Shown here: positions 1 through 9,500 of the stretch, one piece after another
Layout of the letters: each line of letters starts with the position of its first letter
Position numbering within the stretch: position 1 is the first letter of the stretch
NCBI GenBank assembly: GCA_025350695.1
Contig: JANXXI010000121.1
Coordinates: 1-40,037 of the forward strand
Direction of reading: 5' to 3'
Source of the DNA: Acidobacteriota bacterium
GTDB lineage: Bacteria; Acidobacteriota; Terriglobia; Bryobacterales; Bryobacteraceae
Length of the DNA: 40,037 bases
Program-made: the position numbers and the translations under genes
Notes under the pieces: generated by a model
What the model was told of the DNA's origin: nothing
What the model saw: the letters and a program-made list of their open reading frames with translations, nothing else
Database searches by the model: none

Positions 1-754
1 GTTGTTAGCGAGGGCTTACGCCAAATAGCGTGCAAAGTATTACGCCAAAGAATTTGCAAAGTGACACAAGGCCGATTCAGGTGGTCAGCATCGTTCACGG
101 GGCCAGAGATTTGGCTACGTTTCTCACACTGCAAGAAGGCATGGATTAGCTACGCCTGTCGCACGAGAAGCCACTTGCATTTCAATGTGCCCGGCACTTC
201 GTTCTCTCGGCCAATACTAATACACGTAGGCCAGCATTTCAGAAATCACAGTCTCCATCTCTTGAATGCCTCGGTCGCTTGGATTGGCCCGCCCCTTTTC
301 GGGGCTCAAAGAGTAACAAACCTCTGAAAAAATACCTTGGCTGCATTGAAACAGCAGATCGGAGATTGGCCGGTAAACGATCACAAGCCCTTTCAAACTT
401 TCGTTCATTCAAAACAAACCACTTACTCAATTCCGCTCGTCGAATCATTTTTCCAATGCGCTATGTTTGAACCAGAAGATTACTTTGCTGGCCAGCAAAC
501 CTTCTACGGATAAAGTCCGCGCGGTAGTCCAATTACCAATAAAGTTGACCGGTCGTGAAGCTCGAAAAACCCGAAACATTCCAGGGGTTGGGGAACTCAA
601 GGAATGGGCCTTTAACGAAAGGCAACACCGTTATGGTTGGCGGTGCTGAGGGAAGAAGAACCAAGCGACCGGAAACTTTCAATTCATGCCAGCCGCATAG
701 TTGCGTCTGCTCGAATCGGAAACTCCAACCCAACACTGTTCACATACTTTCAGC
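1..754. other. No confident gene; decayed intergenic region
   Basis: Only short open frames of at most about 110 codons occur here, on both strands and overlapping each other, and none has a recognisable motif. The longest minus-strand candidates near 217-448 have no ribosome binding site and no family I know. The strip leads directly into a broken DUF4338 gene, so I read it as eroded accessory DNA. A short tandem repeat lies at its left edge. Confidence 0.5.
16..63. repeat. Two imperfect 24-bp direct tandem repeats
   Basis: Two adjacent 24-base units start with TTACGCCAAA and end with TGCAAAGT; they differ in only a few central and terminal bases. Repeats of this kind can be transposase-binding sites at the end of a mobile element, but no transposase gene is present in the window beside them, so that role is a guess. 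Confidence 0.55.
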
Positions 755-1500
755 ATGGGCACATGGAATCAGATTAAGAGCACACTGTCGAGGCCGGAGA
801 CCATTGACTATATTAGCCAGCTGCTGCTCGACGAGGACGAGTGTTTGTCGCGACCGAATTGGCCGATTATCTTTGCCAGGAGTCTGAGTTTCAAGACCCG
901 CGGTGGGCAAAACCAGATCGCTGGTTGCTGAAAGCCTTGCGGGATTTGGAAGCCCAGGGCTGGTTCCAACTTCCACCGTCAGAGATGCAAGAGAGCAATC
1001 CCTCTCCGCGATGGTTGTCCGAACCCGTGCCGGAACCCGAGGGAGTGGTTGAGCAGGTGGGCCTGGTGGACGGATTGGAGTTGATCCTGGTCGAGCAGGA
1101 GTCCCATATGCGCATCTGGATCGAACTGATGATTGACGAACATCCGCAGGGAGCCGGGCCGTTGGTTGGACGGCGGATTCGTTACCTGGTGAGTTCCGCA
1201 CACGGCTTTCTGAGGGCGTTCAGGTTTGCGGCGCCCGCGCTGCAATTGGCTGCCCGGGACCTTTGGATTGGATGGGACGCCGAATAGCGGCGCGCTCAGT
1301 TGCATGGTGTGGTAAGCCTGGCTGGTGGAAAGTTTCCTCGACCGGAGCCAGTTCTCGGGTGTCAGCTACCGCCCGCCAACTGGGTTCTAGTGGGACAAAC
1401 CCAGGGGCGCGGCCGGCAAGATCGTTACACCGAGCGGGAGAAAACGATTAAGGACATCTACGTCTATGCGCTGGAAAAAGACTTCCGGCAACAAGTGATG
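755..1500 (+). pseudogene. DUF4338 / DruA-like gene, degraded by frameshifts, stop and deletion
   Basis: The pieces together resemble the DUF4338 family (DruA of Druantia-type loci, also found linked to transposases). The start reads MGTWNQIKSTLSRPETIDYI from ATG 755. Near 840 the frame shifts, and 841-1284 carries most of the domain, including a stretch like GPLVGRRIRYLVSSAHGFL and then LAARDLWIGWDAE. A TAG at 1285-1287 breaks the frame, after which RRAQLHGVV continues in the same frame. Around 1318 the family sequence jumps to WLVESFLDRSQFSGVSYR, suggesting an internal loss of several dozen codons. A further frameshift near 1372 leads into VGQTQGRGRQDRYTEREKT and IKDIYVYALEKDF. Intact relatives are roughly 300 residues or more. 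No single frame encodes a working protein. Assignment is from memory of the family's conserved blocks. Confidence 0.72.
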
Positions 1501-1637
1501 TGGCAAGACTATAGGCAACTCCACCTCATGTGCGAGGGGTTCGCCCTTGGAGGCCTCGAAGGGATGCCCGGTTAGTCAGGCTAGTCAAAATATCTGCTTG
1601 GACAGCAGCGCTAGTTTGTTGGTGTTAACCTCAAATT

Positions 1638-2132
1638 ATGATCAGATTTGCCGCGATATTCGTTACGTTGTCCGCTCTGTCCGCGGGGCCAATCACGGTG
1701 AGAAATTTCCACACCGTGGATGATCGCGTTCTTCGGGGCGGCCAACCCACCGGGAAAGAGTTCGAAGAACTGTCAAAGCTCTCAGTCAAAACCGTGATCG
1801 ATCTGCGGGCCGGAGTGGACCGCAGTGAGAAAACCATAGTGGAGAAACTTGGTATTCGCTACATCCACGAGCCGATGAGTGCAATTGCGGAACCGAGTTC
1901 GCAGCAAATCAGTAAGATTCTGCAACTGCTTGAAACAGAGCCCGGCCCGGTTTACGTCCATTGTTTGCGCGGCAAGGATCGCACCGGTACCGTAATTGCC
2001 TGCTACAGAATCGCGCATGACAAATGGGGAAATCAAAAAGCTCTGGACGAAGCCAGGAGCTTTGGGATGAGCCGGCTGGAGTGGCGGATGCAGCAGTTCA
2101 TCCGGCAATTCAAGCCTGTTCAACATCAATGA
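1638..2132 (+). CDS. Exported tyrosine / dual-specificity phosphatase-like protein
   Basis: The 164-residue product starts with a short hydrophobic leader (about residues 1-17), so it is probably exported. The P-loop signature HCLRGKDRTG at residues 108-117 fits the cysteine-dependent phosphatase fold, with C109 as nucleophile and R115 as phosphate-binding arginine. The block RVLRGGQPTGKEFEEL near residue 30 and the VIDLR strand near 54 are typical of the DSP/PTP-like family that includes bacterial and fungal phosphoinositide or protein phosphatases. The ATG at 1638 is the only start that keeps the leader. The gene stands alone, convergent with the acyltransferase gene that follows. The substrate cannot be told from sequence. 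Confidence 0.8.
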   Translation: MIRFAAIFVTLSALSAGPITVRNFHTVDDRVLRGGQPTGKEFEELSKLSVKTVIDLRAGVDRSEKTIVEKLGIRYIHEPMSAIAEPSSQQISKILQLLETEPGPVYVHCLRGKDRTGTVIACYRIAHDKWGNQKALDEARSFGMSRLEWRMQQFIRQFKPVQHQ

Positions 2133-2262
2133 CCAATCCCGCAACTGGCGGCACTGGGGTTCGGTTGTGGTCGCGTCCACAATGCGGCCTCGCAGGTCGA
2201 CCGAACGAAATGTGTCGCCCGTTATGGCGAGAAGGAACAACTTCTGGTCCATTATAGACTAC

Positions 2263-2934
2263 TCAGGCAAGCGGACTCATCATGGCTGAACTGAAGCCTC
2301 GTAGCAGATTGCTGATGTGGGTAAAGGCCTCCTGGTGGGCCTTTCGCATCGCTCTTACACCGCTTGTGTAGTTTAATAAGTCTATGCGGCTGATACCCAG
2401 CAGAGCGGTTTCAAAGCCCACCCCGAAGTACTTGCGTGGCGCTGCCATTCTCTTAAATCCGAACATCCGTTCGTAGATCTCAGTGTGCTCGACGCGAGGG
2501 CACGCCATGAACCAGTCCACTTCGTAGAAATCGGCGAGGGCCGCCATGTTGCCGATCAGACGCAGCAGAACATCGCGCCGGGCTTGCTCGGCAAAACAAA
2601 GGCGGCTTGCTTCGACGAAGGAGCCTTGAGCCATCATTTCGAATGCCGAATGGTCGCCGAAGACTTTTCGCGCGGGCGAAGATGTCCAACCAAGGTCGGG
2701 GCGAACGACGCTGATCCGGACGGTGGCAAGCGGCTGCGGAGATTCGGCCCTGAGGAGAAAGCTGAAGTGATTGGGATGTTCGTCGTAGGGGTCGACAAAC
2801 CGGCCGTCGGGGCGCGCTTCGATGGCCCCCTTGCCTAGGTAGCAAGCGTGGCGTAGTCGGTAGACCTGGTCTTTCAGGTCAGGGGTGTCGGCTAGAGTGC
2901 AAGAGATTGACATGGTGTTTAGGCGCCTCACCAT
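2263..2934 (-). CDS. FeeM-like N-acyl amino acid synthase (GNAT-fold acyltransferase)
   Basis: The 223-residue protein shows the pattern of the FeeM / autoinducer-synthase-like branch of the acetyltransferase fold. These are VYRLRHACY near the start, a DPYDEHPNHFSFLLR strand, ATVRISVVRP, the SFVEASRLCFA segment and an IYERMFGFK turn. Characterised FeeM enzymes load long-chain acyl groups from acyl carrier protein onto amino acids; whether this one does is inferred. An alternative start is the ATG at 2913 (MSISCTLAD). It is the last gene of a same-strand run with ribulokinase 47 bases upstream, so it may be co-transcribed, although its function has no obvious link to sugar use. Confidence 0.68.
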   Translation of the reverse strand: MVRRLNTMSISCTLADTPDLKDQVYRLRHACYLGKGAIEARPDGRFVDPYDEHPNHFSFLLRAESPQPLATVRISVVRPDLGWTSSPARKVFGDHSAFEMMAQGSFVEASRLCFAEQARRDVLLRLIGNMAALADFYEVDWFMACPRVEHTEIYERMFGFKRMAAPRKYFGVGFETALLGISRIDLLNYTSGVRAMRKAHQEAFTHISNLLRGFSSAMMSPLA

Positions 2935-2981
2935 GACAGGCGAGAGATTTAGAAAAGTCCGCCAAAAAGTTTTGGATTACT

Positions 2982-4592
2982 TTATGCGCCGGCTCGGATT
3001 GCCTTCAAGCGCTTCATGATGTCCGTGCCGCCGCGGCCAAACCAGTCATGCAGGGCCAGGTATTGTTCGTACAATTGCGTGTAAATCCTGTTGGCTTCGG
3101 GGTTGGGGACATAGGCTTGACCGCTGGCTCCACCCATCTTTCCGGCTGCTTCGGCAATGTTGGCGAATGCCCCACCAGAAACGGCCCCATGCATTGCCGC
3201 ACCCAAACCTGAGCCTTGCAGCGATCTCGGCAACTCGATAGTCCGGTTGGTCACGTCGGCGAAGATCTGCATTACCAGCGGCGACTTTTCGGGCAGACCG
3301 CCGCATGCCATCAGCCTGTTGATCTGTATCCCTTCCCTTTCAAAAGCCCGGATGACAGTTAGCGTGCCAAACGCCGTGGCCTCAATCAGAGCTCGGTAAA
3401 TTTCGTGGGGCCCGGTGCTGAGCGTGGCGCCCACAAGCACTCCACTTAGGTCGGCGTTCATCAACACGGAACGATTCCCGTTCCACCAATCAAGGGCCAC
3501 TAGTCCGCTTTGCCCGGGACGGAGCGCCGCGGCCTTTGCCGTGATCTCGTCGGGCTTAACCCCGAAGGCCTTGAAGAACCAACCATACAAATCGCCGACC
3601 GCGGCTTGGCCCGCTTCGTAGCCGTAATACCCCGGAACAATGCCGCCTTCAACCACACCCGCAACGCCTTCAACGATCCGTCGCTCGTTCGCCATCAGCA
3701 TGTGACAGAGCGAAGTACCCATGATCATGACCAAAACGCCTGGGCCGGTGACGCCACAAGCCGGCACGCCGGCATGCGCGTCAATGTGGCCGACCGCTAC
3801 AGGCGTGCCCTCAAGCAGACCAGTCTTGGCGGCCATCGCGGCCGTAAGGCCCCCGGCTCTTGAACCCAGTGGATAGAACGTTGTCGCCAGTTTTTCTTCG
3901 ACGATGTTGGCCATGCGCGGGTCGAGAGCTGCGAAGAAATCCTTCGAAGGGAAGCCGTCGCCCTTGAGCCACATATCCTTATAACCCGCAGTGCATTCGT
4001 TGCGGCGTTCATTACCTGTCAGTTGCCAGACGATCCAATCGGCCGCTTCGATTAGCTTGCCCGCCTTCTCGTAAACCGCGAAATCTTCCTCAACAATCTG
4101 CAGGGCCTTCGCGAAAAACCATTCCGAGGAGTGAGCCCAGTTGTACATCTCAAGCGCCTTCTCCTTACGCTTTTTGCCGATGCGGTTGATCTTGTCCGCT
4201 TGCGGTTGGGCGGCGTGGTGCTTCCACAATTTAACCCAGGCGTGGGGGCGCGTTTCGAATTCGGGCAAAGTGCAGAGTGGCGTTCCCTCAGCAAGGGTCG
4301 GCAGCATCGTGCAAGCGGTGAAATCGGTACCGATGCCCACTACTTGCTCCGGTTTTATCCCGGATTGCTTCAGCACTTGCGGAACACCCTGCTCGACCAC
4401 GTGAAGATAATCGCGAGGGTCTTGGAGGGCCCAATCGTGACCCAATTTCTCTCCAGTGGGGAGGGCGGTTTCGAGCACTCCGTTTGGATACGGGATCAAA
4501 GCCCAGGCAGCTTCCTCGCCGGTTTCAATCGAGGTCAACATCACGCGGCCTGATTCGGTACCGTAGTCGATTCCTATTGCGTAACGGGACAT
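2982..4592 (-). CDS. araB: L-ribulokinase (FGGY kinase)
   Basis: The 536-residue protein has the full FGGY carbohydrate kinase layout. The N-terminal phosphate loop is GIDYGTESGRVML, a GIGTDFTACTMLP segment follows, then the substrate-domain block VGHIDAHAGVPACGV, the C-terminal ATP-site segment LMACGGLPEKSPLVMQI and the GSGLGAAMHGA turn. The length and the TDFTACTMLP block are those of AraB, which phosphorylates L-ribulose to L-ribulose 5-phosphate in the cytoplasm. AAGGA lies about 9 bases before the ATG. The gene follows the GH88 hydrolase with 3 bases between them, so the two are almost certainly translated from one message. No araA or araD is seen in the window. Confidence 0.9.
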   Translation of the reverse strand: MSRYAIGIDYGTESGRVMLTSIETGEEAAWALIPYPNGVLETALPTGEKLGHDWALQDPRDYLHVVEQGVPQVLKQSGIKPEQVVGIGTDFTACTMLPTLAEGTPLCTLPEFETRPHAWVKLWKHHAAQPQADKINRIGKKRKEKALEMYNWAHSSEWFFAKALQIVEEDFAVYEKAGKLIEAADWIVWQLTGNERRNECTAGYKDMWLKGDGFPSKDFFAALDPRMANIVEEKLATTFYPLGSRAGGLTAAMAAKTGLLEGTPVAVGHIDAHAGVPACGVTGPGVLVMIMGTSLCHMLMANERRIVEGVAGVVEGGIVPGYYGYEAGQAAVGDLYGWFFKAFGVKPDEITAKAAALRPGQSGLVALDWWNGNRSVLMNADLSGVLVGATLSTGPHEIYRALIEATAFGTLTVIRAFEREGIQINRLMACGGLPEKSPLVMQIFADVTNRTIELPRSLQGSGLGAAMHGAVSGGAFANIAEAAGKMGGASGQAYVPNPEANRIYTQLYEQYLALHDWFGRGGTDIMKRLKAIRAGA

Positions 4593-4595
4593 AGA

Positions 4596-5720
4596 CTATT
4601 TCCTTAACGCGTGCTCCAGCGCTTCCACGAAGTAGTGTTCACCCCACATCACAGATTCGTCGATGCCGAGATTCTTATGAATGTGGTAGACCCCTCCGGT
4701 TAGGATGCCTTCATAGCCGCGCTCCCTGCCCAAGTGCCATTCGCAAAGCGTGCGGAGAATGCGGATGCCAGTGGCCCAGTAGAGGTGGCCCTTAATAGGG
4801 TCGTGATGAAAGCGTGACAAACGGAGCAGTCCGCTGGCTGCGATGGCGGCTGCTGAGGTATCGCACAAGATTCGATTCACAGCCGGGGCGTTATAGTCCC
4901 ATGGCGGAACTCCATCGGTCGGCGTGTGGGTGATGTAGTAGTCGGTGCAAGCCTCCGCCGTGGCCAATAAATGGGGATCGCGAGTGAATTCATAACACGT
5001 GCCGAAGCCATGAAGCGCCCAGGCCAAACCGCGCGACCAACACGAATCACCGCGATAGCCTTGCTGTGTACTTTGGTGGAGAAATTCCCCGCTTTCAACG
5101 TCGAAAATGCCTTCCTGGGCGGTCGAACCATCGCCACGAACCAGGACGCGCTGCGTGGTTTTTGAGTGGCGCAGAGCGATTTCGCGCAAGCGTTTGTCGC
5201 CAGTCACTCGAGCGGCGTAAAAGAGAATCGGCACATTCATCATAGTGTCGATCGAAAGCGAATCGTCATTGACGAACGAACGAAGATAGTGCCCCTTGTC
5301 GTTGTAAAGTTTGGCCAGTGTTCTCCCGGCCTCGACAATAACTTTTTCAACGTCAGCCTTTGGTTCAAGCCTCTGCCAGCGGTAGTAGGTGGAAAGGAAG
5401 ATGAAGCCTTGGTCATAAACTTCGGGATCTTTGCGACGAGGTTCAAGCGGCTTCGAGTACTTAATTGCCTGCTCGCGCCAGTAAGCAGTTTCCTTGCCGC
5501 CTTGCGCCTTTTCGTGTCGGTGGAACAACCACATCATGCCGGGAAAGAATCCATCGCACCATCGCGTCCAGGCTGGTCCGTCGTGCTTCCACTTCCCGTT
5601 TTGGGTGTACATGGGGTAGAAGCCGGGGTGCTTTTCGATCAACTTCCGTGTCTGCTTTTGGGCGAACTTAAGTGAGTCTTCGAACAGCTTTTTGTCCGAA
5701 TCCAACTCGAATTGAATCAC
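4596..5720 (-). CDS. GH88 family unsaturated glucuronyl hydrolase
   Basis: The 374-residue protein matches glycoside hydrolase family 88, an alpha/alpha-barrel fold that releases 4,5-unsaturated uronic acid from oligosaccharides made by polysaccharide lyases. Visible blocks are WCDGFFPGMMWLF, VYDQGFIFLSTYYRW, SIDTMMNVPILFYAAR (with the conserved aspartate), GYRGDSCWSRGLAWALHGF and the closing MWGEHYFVEALEHAL. No clear signal peptide is present, so a cytoplasmic enzyme acting on imported oligosaccharides is likely. The start is a GTG with GGAG about 11 bases upstream. It sits between a deacetylase and ribulokinase on one strand, suggesting a small polysaccharide-use operon. Confidence 0.85.
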   Translation of the reverse strand: MIQFELDSDKKLFEDSLKFAQKQTRKLIEKHPGFYPMYTQNGKWKHDGPAWTRWCDGFFPGMMWLFHRHEKAQGGKETAYWREQAIKYSKPLEPRRKDPEVYDQGFIFLSTYYRWQRLEPKADVEKVIVEAGRTLAKLYNDKGHYLRSFVNDDSLSIDTMMNVPILFYAARVTGDKRLREIALRHSKTTQRVLVRGDGSTAQEGIFDVESGEFLHQSTQQGYRGDSCWSRGLAWALHGFGTCYEFTRDPHLLATAEACTDYYITHTPTDGVPPWDYNAPAVNRILCDTSAAAIAASGLLRLSRFHHDPIKGHLYWATGIRILRTLCEWHLGRERGYEGILTGGVYHIHKNLGIDESVMWGEHYFVEALEHALRK

Positions 5721-5749
5721 TGGTTAAATTTCTCCTTGAACAGCATCTT

Positions 5750-6505
5750 TTAACGTACCATTCGCGCCGCCGTTTTGGCGTCGATATATTGAGACAAGTC
5801 GCGAAAGGCGATTACGTTGAATTTGTTTTCCTTCAGATAACGCAGGTACCGTTCAAATAATTCAGGAGGAGTGGTTACCCAATCGTGGGCGTAATCCGGT
5901 ACGCCGTGAATTGTAAGCACGGCTATTTTGCCGTCCTTAGCTTGGTTGAGACCGGCAAGGATCAGCTGCTCATTGTCTTTTCGGGTGGTGAAGCCGGGGA
6001 TCAATAGTGGGTGATCTTTTTGTGGATCATAGACACGGTCATCACCGCCGCGTGCGAACAGATAGCCCCGAGCTGTAAGCGTTTGAACCGCCGCGGGACT
6101 GGTAGCGTAACCAGGATAGGCGAACGTAACGGGACGCGGGGCGCCGAAGCCAGTAATCTTCCTTTCGATGTACTCAAGCTGTTCGGTTAACTGCTGGGCC
6201 GTTAGTTTTCCAACATTCTTGTGAGTCCACGTGTGGTTGGCCACCTCGAATCCATCCTTGTGGAGTCGCTCGATTTGTTCCCAACTCAAGTATTTGTGCT
6301 TGTCATCGAAGTCGGGTGGAAATTCGCAGACGAAGAAGGTCGCGGGGAAGCCGTATTTTTTGAGAAGCGGGGCCACGTAGGTGGCATGGGTGGATACGCC
6401 ATCGTCAAAGGTAAGGATGACGGTTTTGTCGGGGATGGGCTTGAGGGGTTGCGCCATCGCGGCGGTAACCAACAGGACGAAGAGGCTGCATGCGTGCTTG
6501 GTCAT
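5750..6505 (-). CDS. Exported polysaccharide deacetylase (NodB homology, CE4-like)
   Basis: A 251-residue protein with a leader of about 18 residues (MTKHACSLFVLLVTAAMA) followed by the NodB fold. VILTFDDGVSTH near residues 28-39 holds the metal-binding aspartate pair, and ANHTWTHKNVG near 89-99 holds the HxxxH zinc ligands. FAYPGY corresponds to the motif-3 strand and LTIHGVPD to the late histidine motif. The family removes N- or O-acetyl groups from chitin, peptidoglycan or other polymers outside the cytoplasm. It lies 27 bases downstream of the Ser/Thr kinase gene and 29 bases upstream of the GH88 gene, all minus strand. The exact polymer is not predictable. Confidence 0.85.
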   Translation of the reverse strand: MTKHACSLFVLLVTAAMAQPLKPIPDKTVILTFDDGVSTHATYVAPLLKKYGFPATFFVCEFPPDFDDKHKYLSWEQIERLHKDGFEVANHTWTHKNVGKLTAQQLTEQLEYIERKITGFGAPRPVTFAYPGYATSPAAVQTLTARGYLFARGGDDRVYDPQKDHPLLIPGFTTRKDNEQLILAGLNQAKDGKIAVLTIHGVPDYAHDWVTTPPELFERYLRYLKENKFNVIAFRDLSQYIDAKTAARMVR

Positions 6506-6532
6506 TCGCTTCTATTCTATGCCGGAAGTTTA

Positions 6533-9500
6533 CTAGTTCCTCGCGGCGACTTGAGTTAGAGAGGGAACAGTCTTTTTGAATGGCTTAATGCCGGCGAAAG
6601 TTGAGAGGTCCCAAAGGCGCAAAAAGTCTTTGCGCCCGTTGAAGGATTCCGGGGGGTCAAACCCGATGCGCTTGGCCAGAGCGAGGCATTCGGTAGTCAA
6701 GTTGTCGCGAGCGATAGCGTTGCCGGCGTGGTGTTCGACTTGGCGCAGGACCAAGGAACTGTGGAGCTGAAAAACAGGTTCATCGCGCTTTACGGACCCA
6801 GCACGGCTGAATTCGGCATGTTTTCTGGCGGCTTCAAATTTCCGGGCCACGAGTGCCACCTCACTTGCCCACCGCGAGAGACTTGTCCTTGCCCTTTCGT
6901 TCTTTGTCTTTTCCATGGCGTGCTCAAAATCAGCCAACTCTTTCTGCCCGCCCTGCAGGTAGGCATCGGCGATGTGGATCAAAACGTTTTCAGGCTCGGG
7001 GTTTGTGTGATCTTTGGACCGGAAGATATTTGATATCCCTTGCACCACGCCCGTGGTCCATGCTGTATGAGCCCTATCGAGGTCAAGGGTTGCAAGCCGT
7101 TCTCGAAGATCCGGACCATCCTTCAAACCCATGCGGTATTCCATCTCCGCTTCGTCGAGTATTTGAAACGTCTGGCGAGCAAGGCCTAAATTTTGCGGAG
7201 CTCTGGACAATTTGGAAAGGCTGTCGGCAATCAAAGTATGATCCCCGGTTTTGCGGGCTAAACTTACCGCCTGTTCTCCATACCGCCAAGCCCTTTTACA
7301 ATCGCGCAAACCGTAAAAAGCGACCAATCGGTTAAGCGCCATATTCAGATAAAGAGAGTTCTCATACCTTGCGGCCAATTCACGGCTTTCAAGGTAGGCC
7401 TCTTCGGCCTCGCGACAACGGTTGACATTGTACAAAGCGTCACCCCATTTCAACAACAGGAGAGAGAGTGTCTCTTTAGAACCGTGCTGACGCCACCACT
7501 GAATAGCTGGTTCCGTGACAGCGGTGGATTCTTCGACCAAGCCAGCCCCACGCAGTACTTCGCCAAGGCGAATCTGCGCATTGGCGACGAGCGAAGGGGA
7601 TTTCACATGGTTGGCCATGCGAAGAGCATCGCGTAAAACTGAGATGGATTCCGGCGCCTTGCGGGCGTAGTGCAGCGCATAGCCCAGATCGCTGGTGGCG
7701 CGAGCGGCAACCCATTCGAACCCCTCTCTTCGCGCTTCCTCCGAAACACTGCGGGTATCTTCAATAGCGCCTTCATAATCACGTTCGCGCACCTTTAAGT
7801 CGGCCAGCGCGAACTTAGCGGTCAAGGAGTGATAGCGGCTGCCTGTCGTTTTGCTTAGTTCCAGAACTCGCAATAGATCCCTTTTTTCACGTTCCCCAAG
7901 TTCGCCGCGCATCGTTTGGGCGCGAGCCAAAAGCAGATCACAAAAAGCTTCCGCGTTATGATCGGTGCGTTCCACCGCTTCGGCCCGGTCGAACATCTTG
8001 ATCGCGTCCGCATGACGCCTATTCCTCGCCAGCAGAATCGCGGAACGGGTGAGGGCAGCCACGTTACGGGGGTCTTCCTTCACAACCTGATCGAACGTTT
8101 GTCGCGCCTGGTCGTTCTTGCTGGCCTGTTCCTGCATGGCCCCTTGCCCTAACAATGCGAAGATACGTTCATTGCCGCTGGTTCGCCCGGCTAGCTCGGC
8201 GTAAATCGATGCGGCCTTGGGAAAGTCTTTGGCCACTGCGGCAACAGCGGCGCCAAGTAGCGCTTGTTCATGCCTGCCATGCAGCCAGCGGCCACCGTTG
8301 ACGTTTGCGGCATCCAGAAGTGCGGCTCGGGCCTTTTCCATCTGGTCAGTTTTGGCGTATGCGATGCCCAACAAGGCGCGGGCGGCGATGAAGTTACCGT
8401 CTTCGGCCACGGCCCTTTCCAGCAGCGCGGTTGCTCGCAGTGGGGCTGATTCGTTGATGGCCAATTGGGCTTGCTCGTATAGCTTTTCAACTTTCGCCTT
8501 GGGGTGATAGTCATCGCGGAGAACGCGTCCGGCTAGGACGGCCGTGAATAGGATGGCGACTGCCGTGGCCGCGAAGTAGGCTGGGCGGCGCCAGTTTGTC
8601 GGGGACGCTTCTTCAAGGGCGGTGACCAACGCGGTACGGAATTCATCGGCAGTTTGCCAGCGGTCTTCGGGAGCTTTGCTTAGCGCCTTTTCGACAACCG
8701 CGGCAACCTGTTTCGTCACGGCCGGGTTTAGCTCGCGGATGGGCAGAGCGGAACTTGCACTATGTGCCCGTTTCATTTCACCGGTCGAATTGTAATCGCT
8801 GCGAAGAAAGGGGACGCGGCCGGTTAGCATCTCATACAGTGTGATACCCAAGCTGTAGATGTCGGAGCGAGGGTCAACCCCCAGACCATTGATCTGTTCT
8901 GGCGACATGTATTCGGCCGTGCCCGGACTGAAGCCCGATTTTGTCTCCTCCGTGTCGCCTAAGATTTTAGCGATCCCGAAATCAGTGAGCTTTAACCTGC
9001 CCGATTCGTGAATCATGAAATTGGCTGGCTTAATGTCGCGATGGACTACGGCCGTGACGCTGTTGGGGTCAGCAGTCGCACTGAGGTTATGGGCGTGAGA
9101 AAGACCTTCAAGCGCCTGCATCGCCAGATCGACTGCTTCAGATTCCGGAAGTGGGCGCTGCTGGTTCAGCCGTTGCCGCAGGCTTTGCCCAGGTACATAT
9201 TCCATCACTAAGAAATATTCGGATCGCCCCGTGAAAAACTCATAGACCCGGACGATGTTAGGGTGGTCAAGTTGGGCTTGGATCCGCGCCTCGTGCAGAA
9301 ATCGCGCGTCAAGGTCCTGCCGAATCTCCGGGGCGAAGGCTGCGTGGCGGATGCACTTCAGCACCACCTCGCGCGGCAAACTGGTATGTTGAGCCCGGTA
9401 GACGATGCCCATACCGCCATGCGCTAATTCTTCGGTGATACGGTAATTGCCAATAGTGCTCCCGATTCTGCTGAAGCTATTTTCAAATGCCGCCATGGCC

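Noticed and set aside
217-448. Minus-strand small frames near the left end
   Set aside because: Two overlapping frames with no ribosome binding site and no recognisable family; cannot support a gene.
1782-2252. Minus-strand open frame over the phosphatase gene
   Set aside because: Most of it is antisense to the well-supported phosphatase; no motif.
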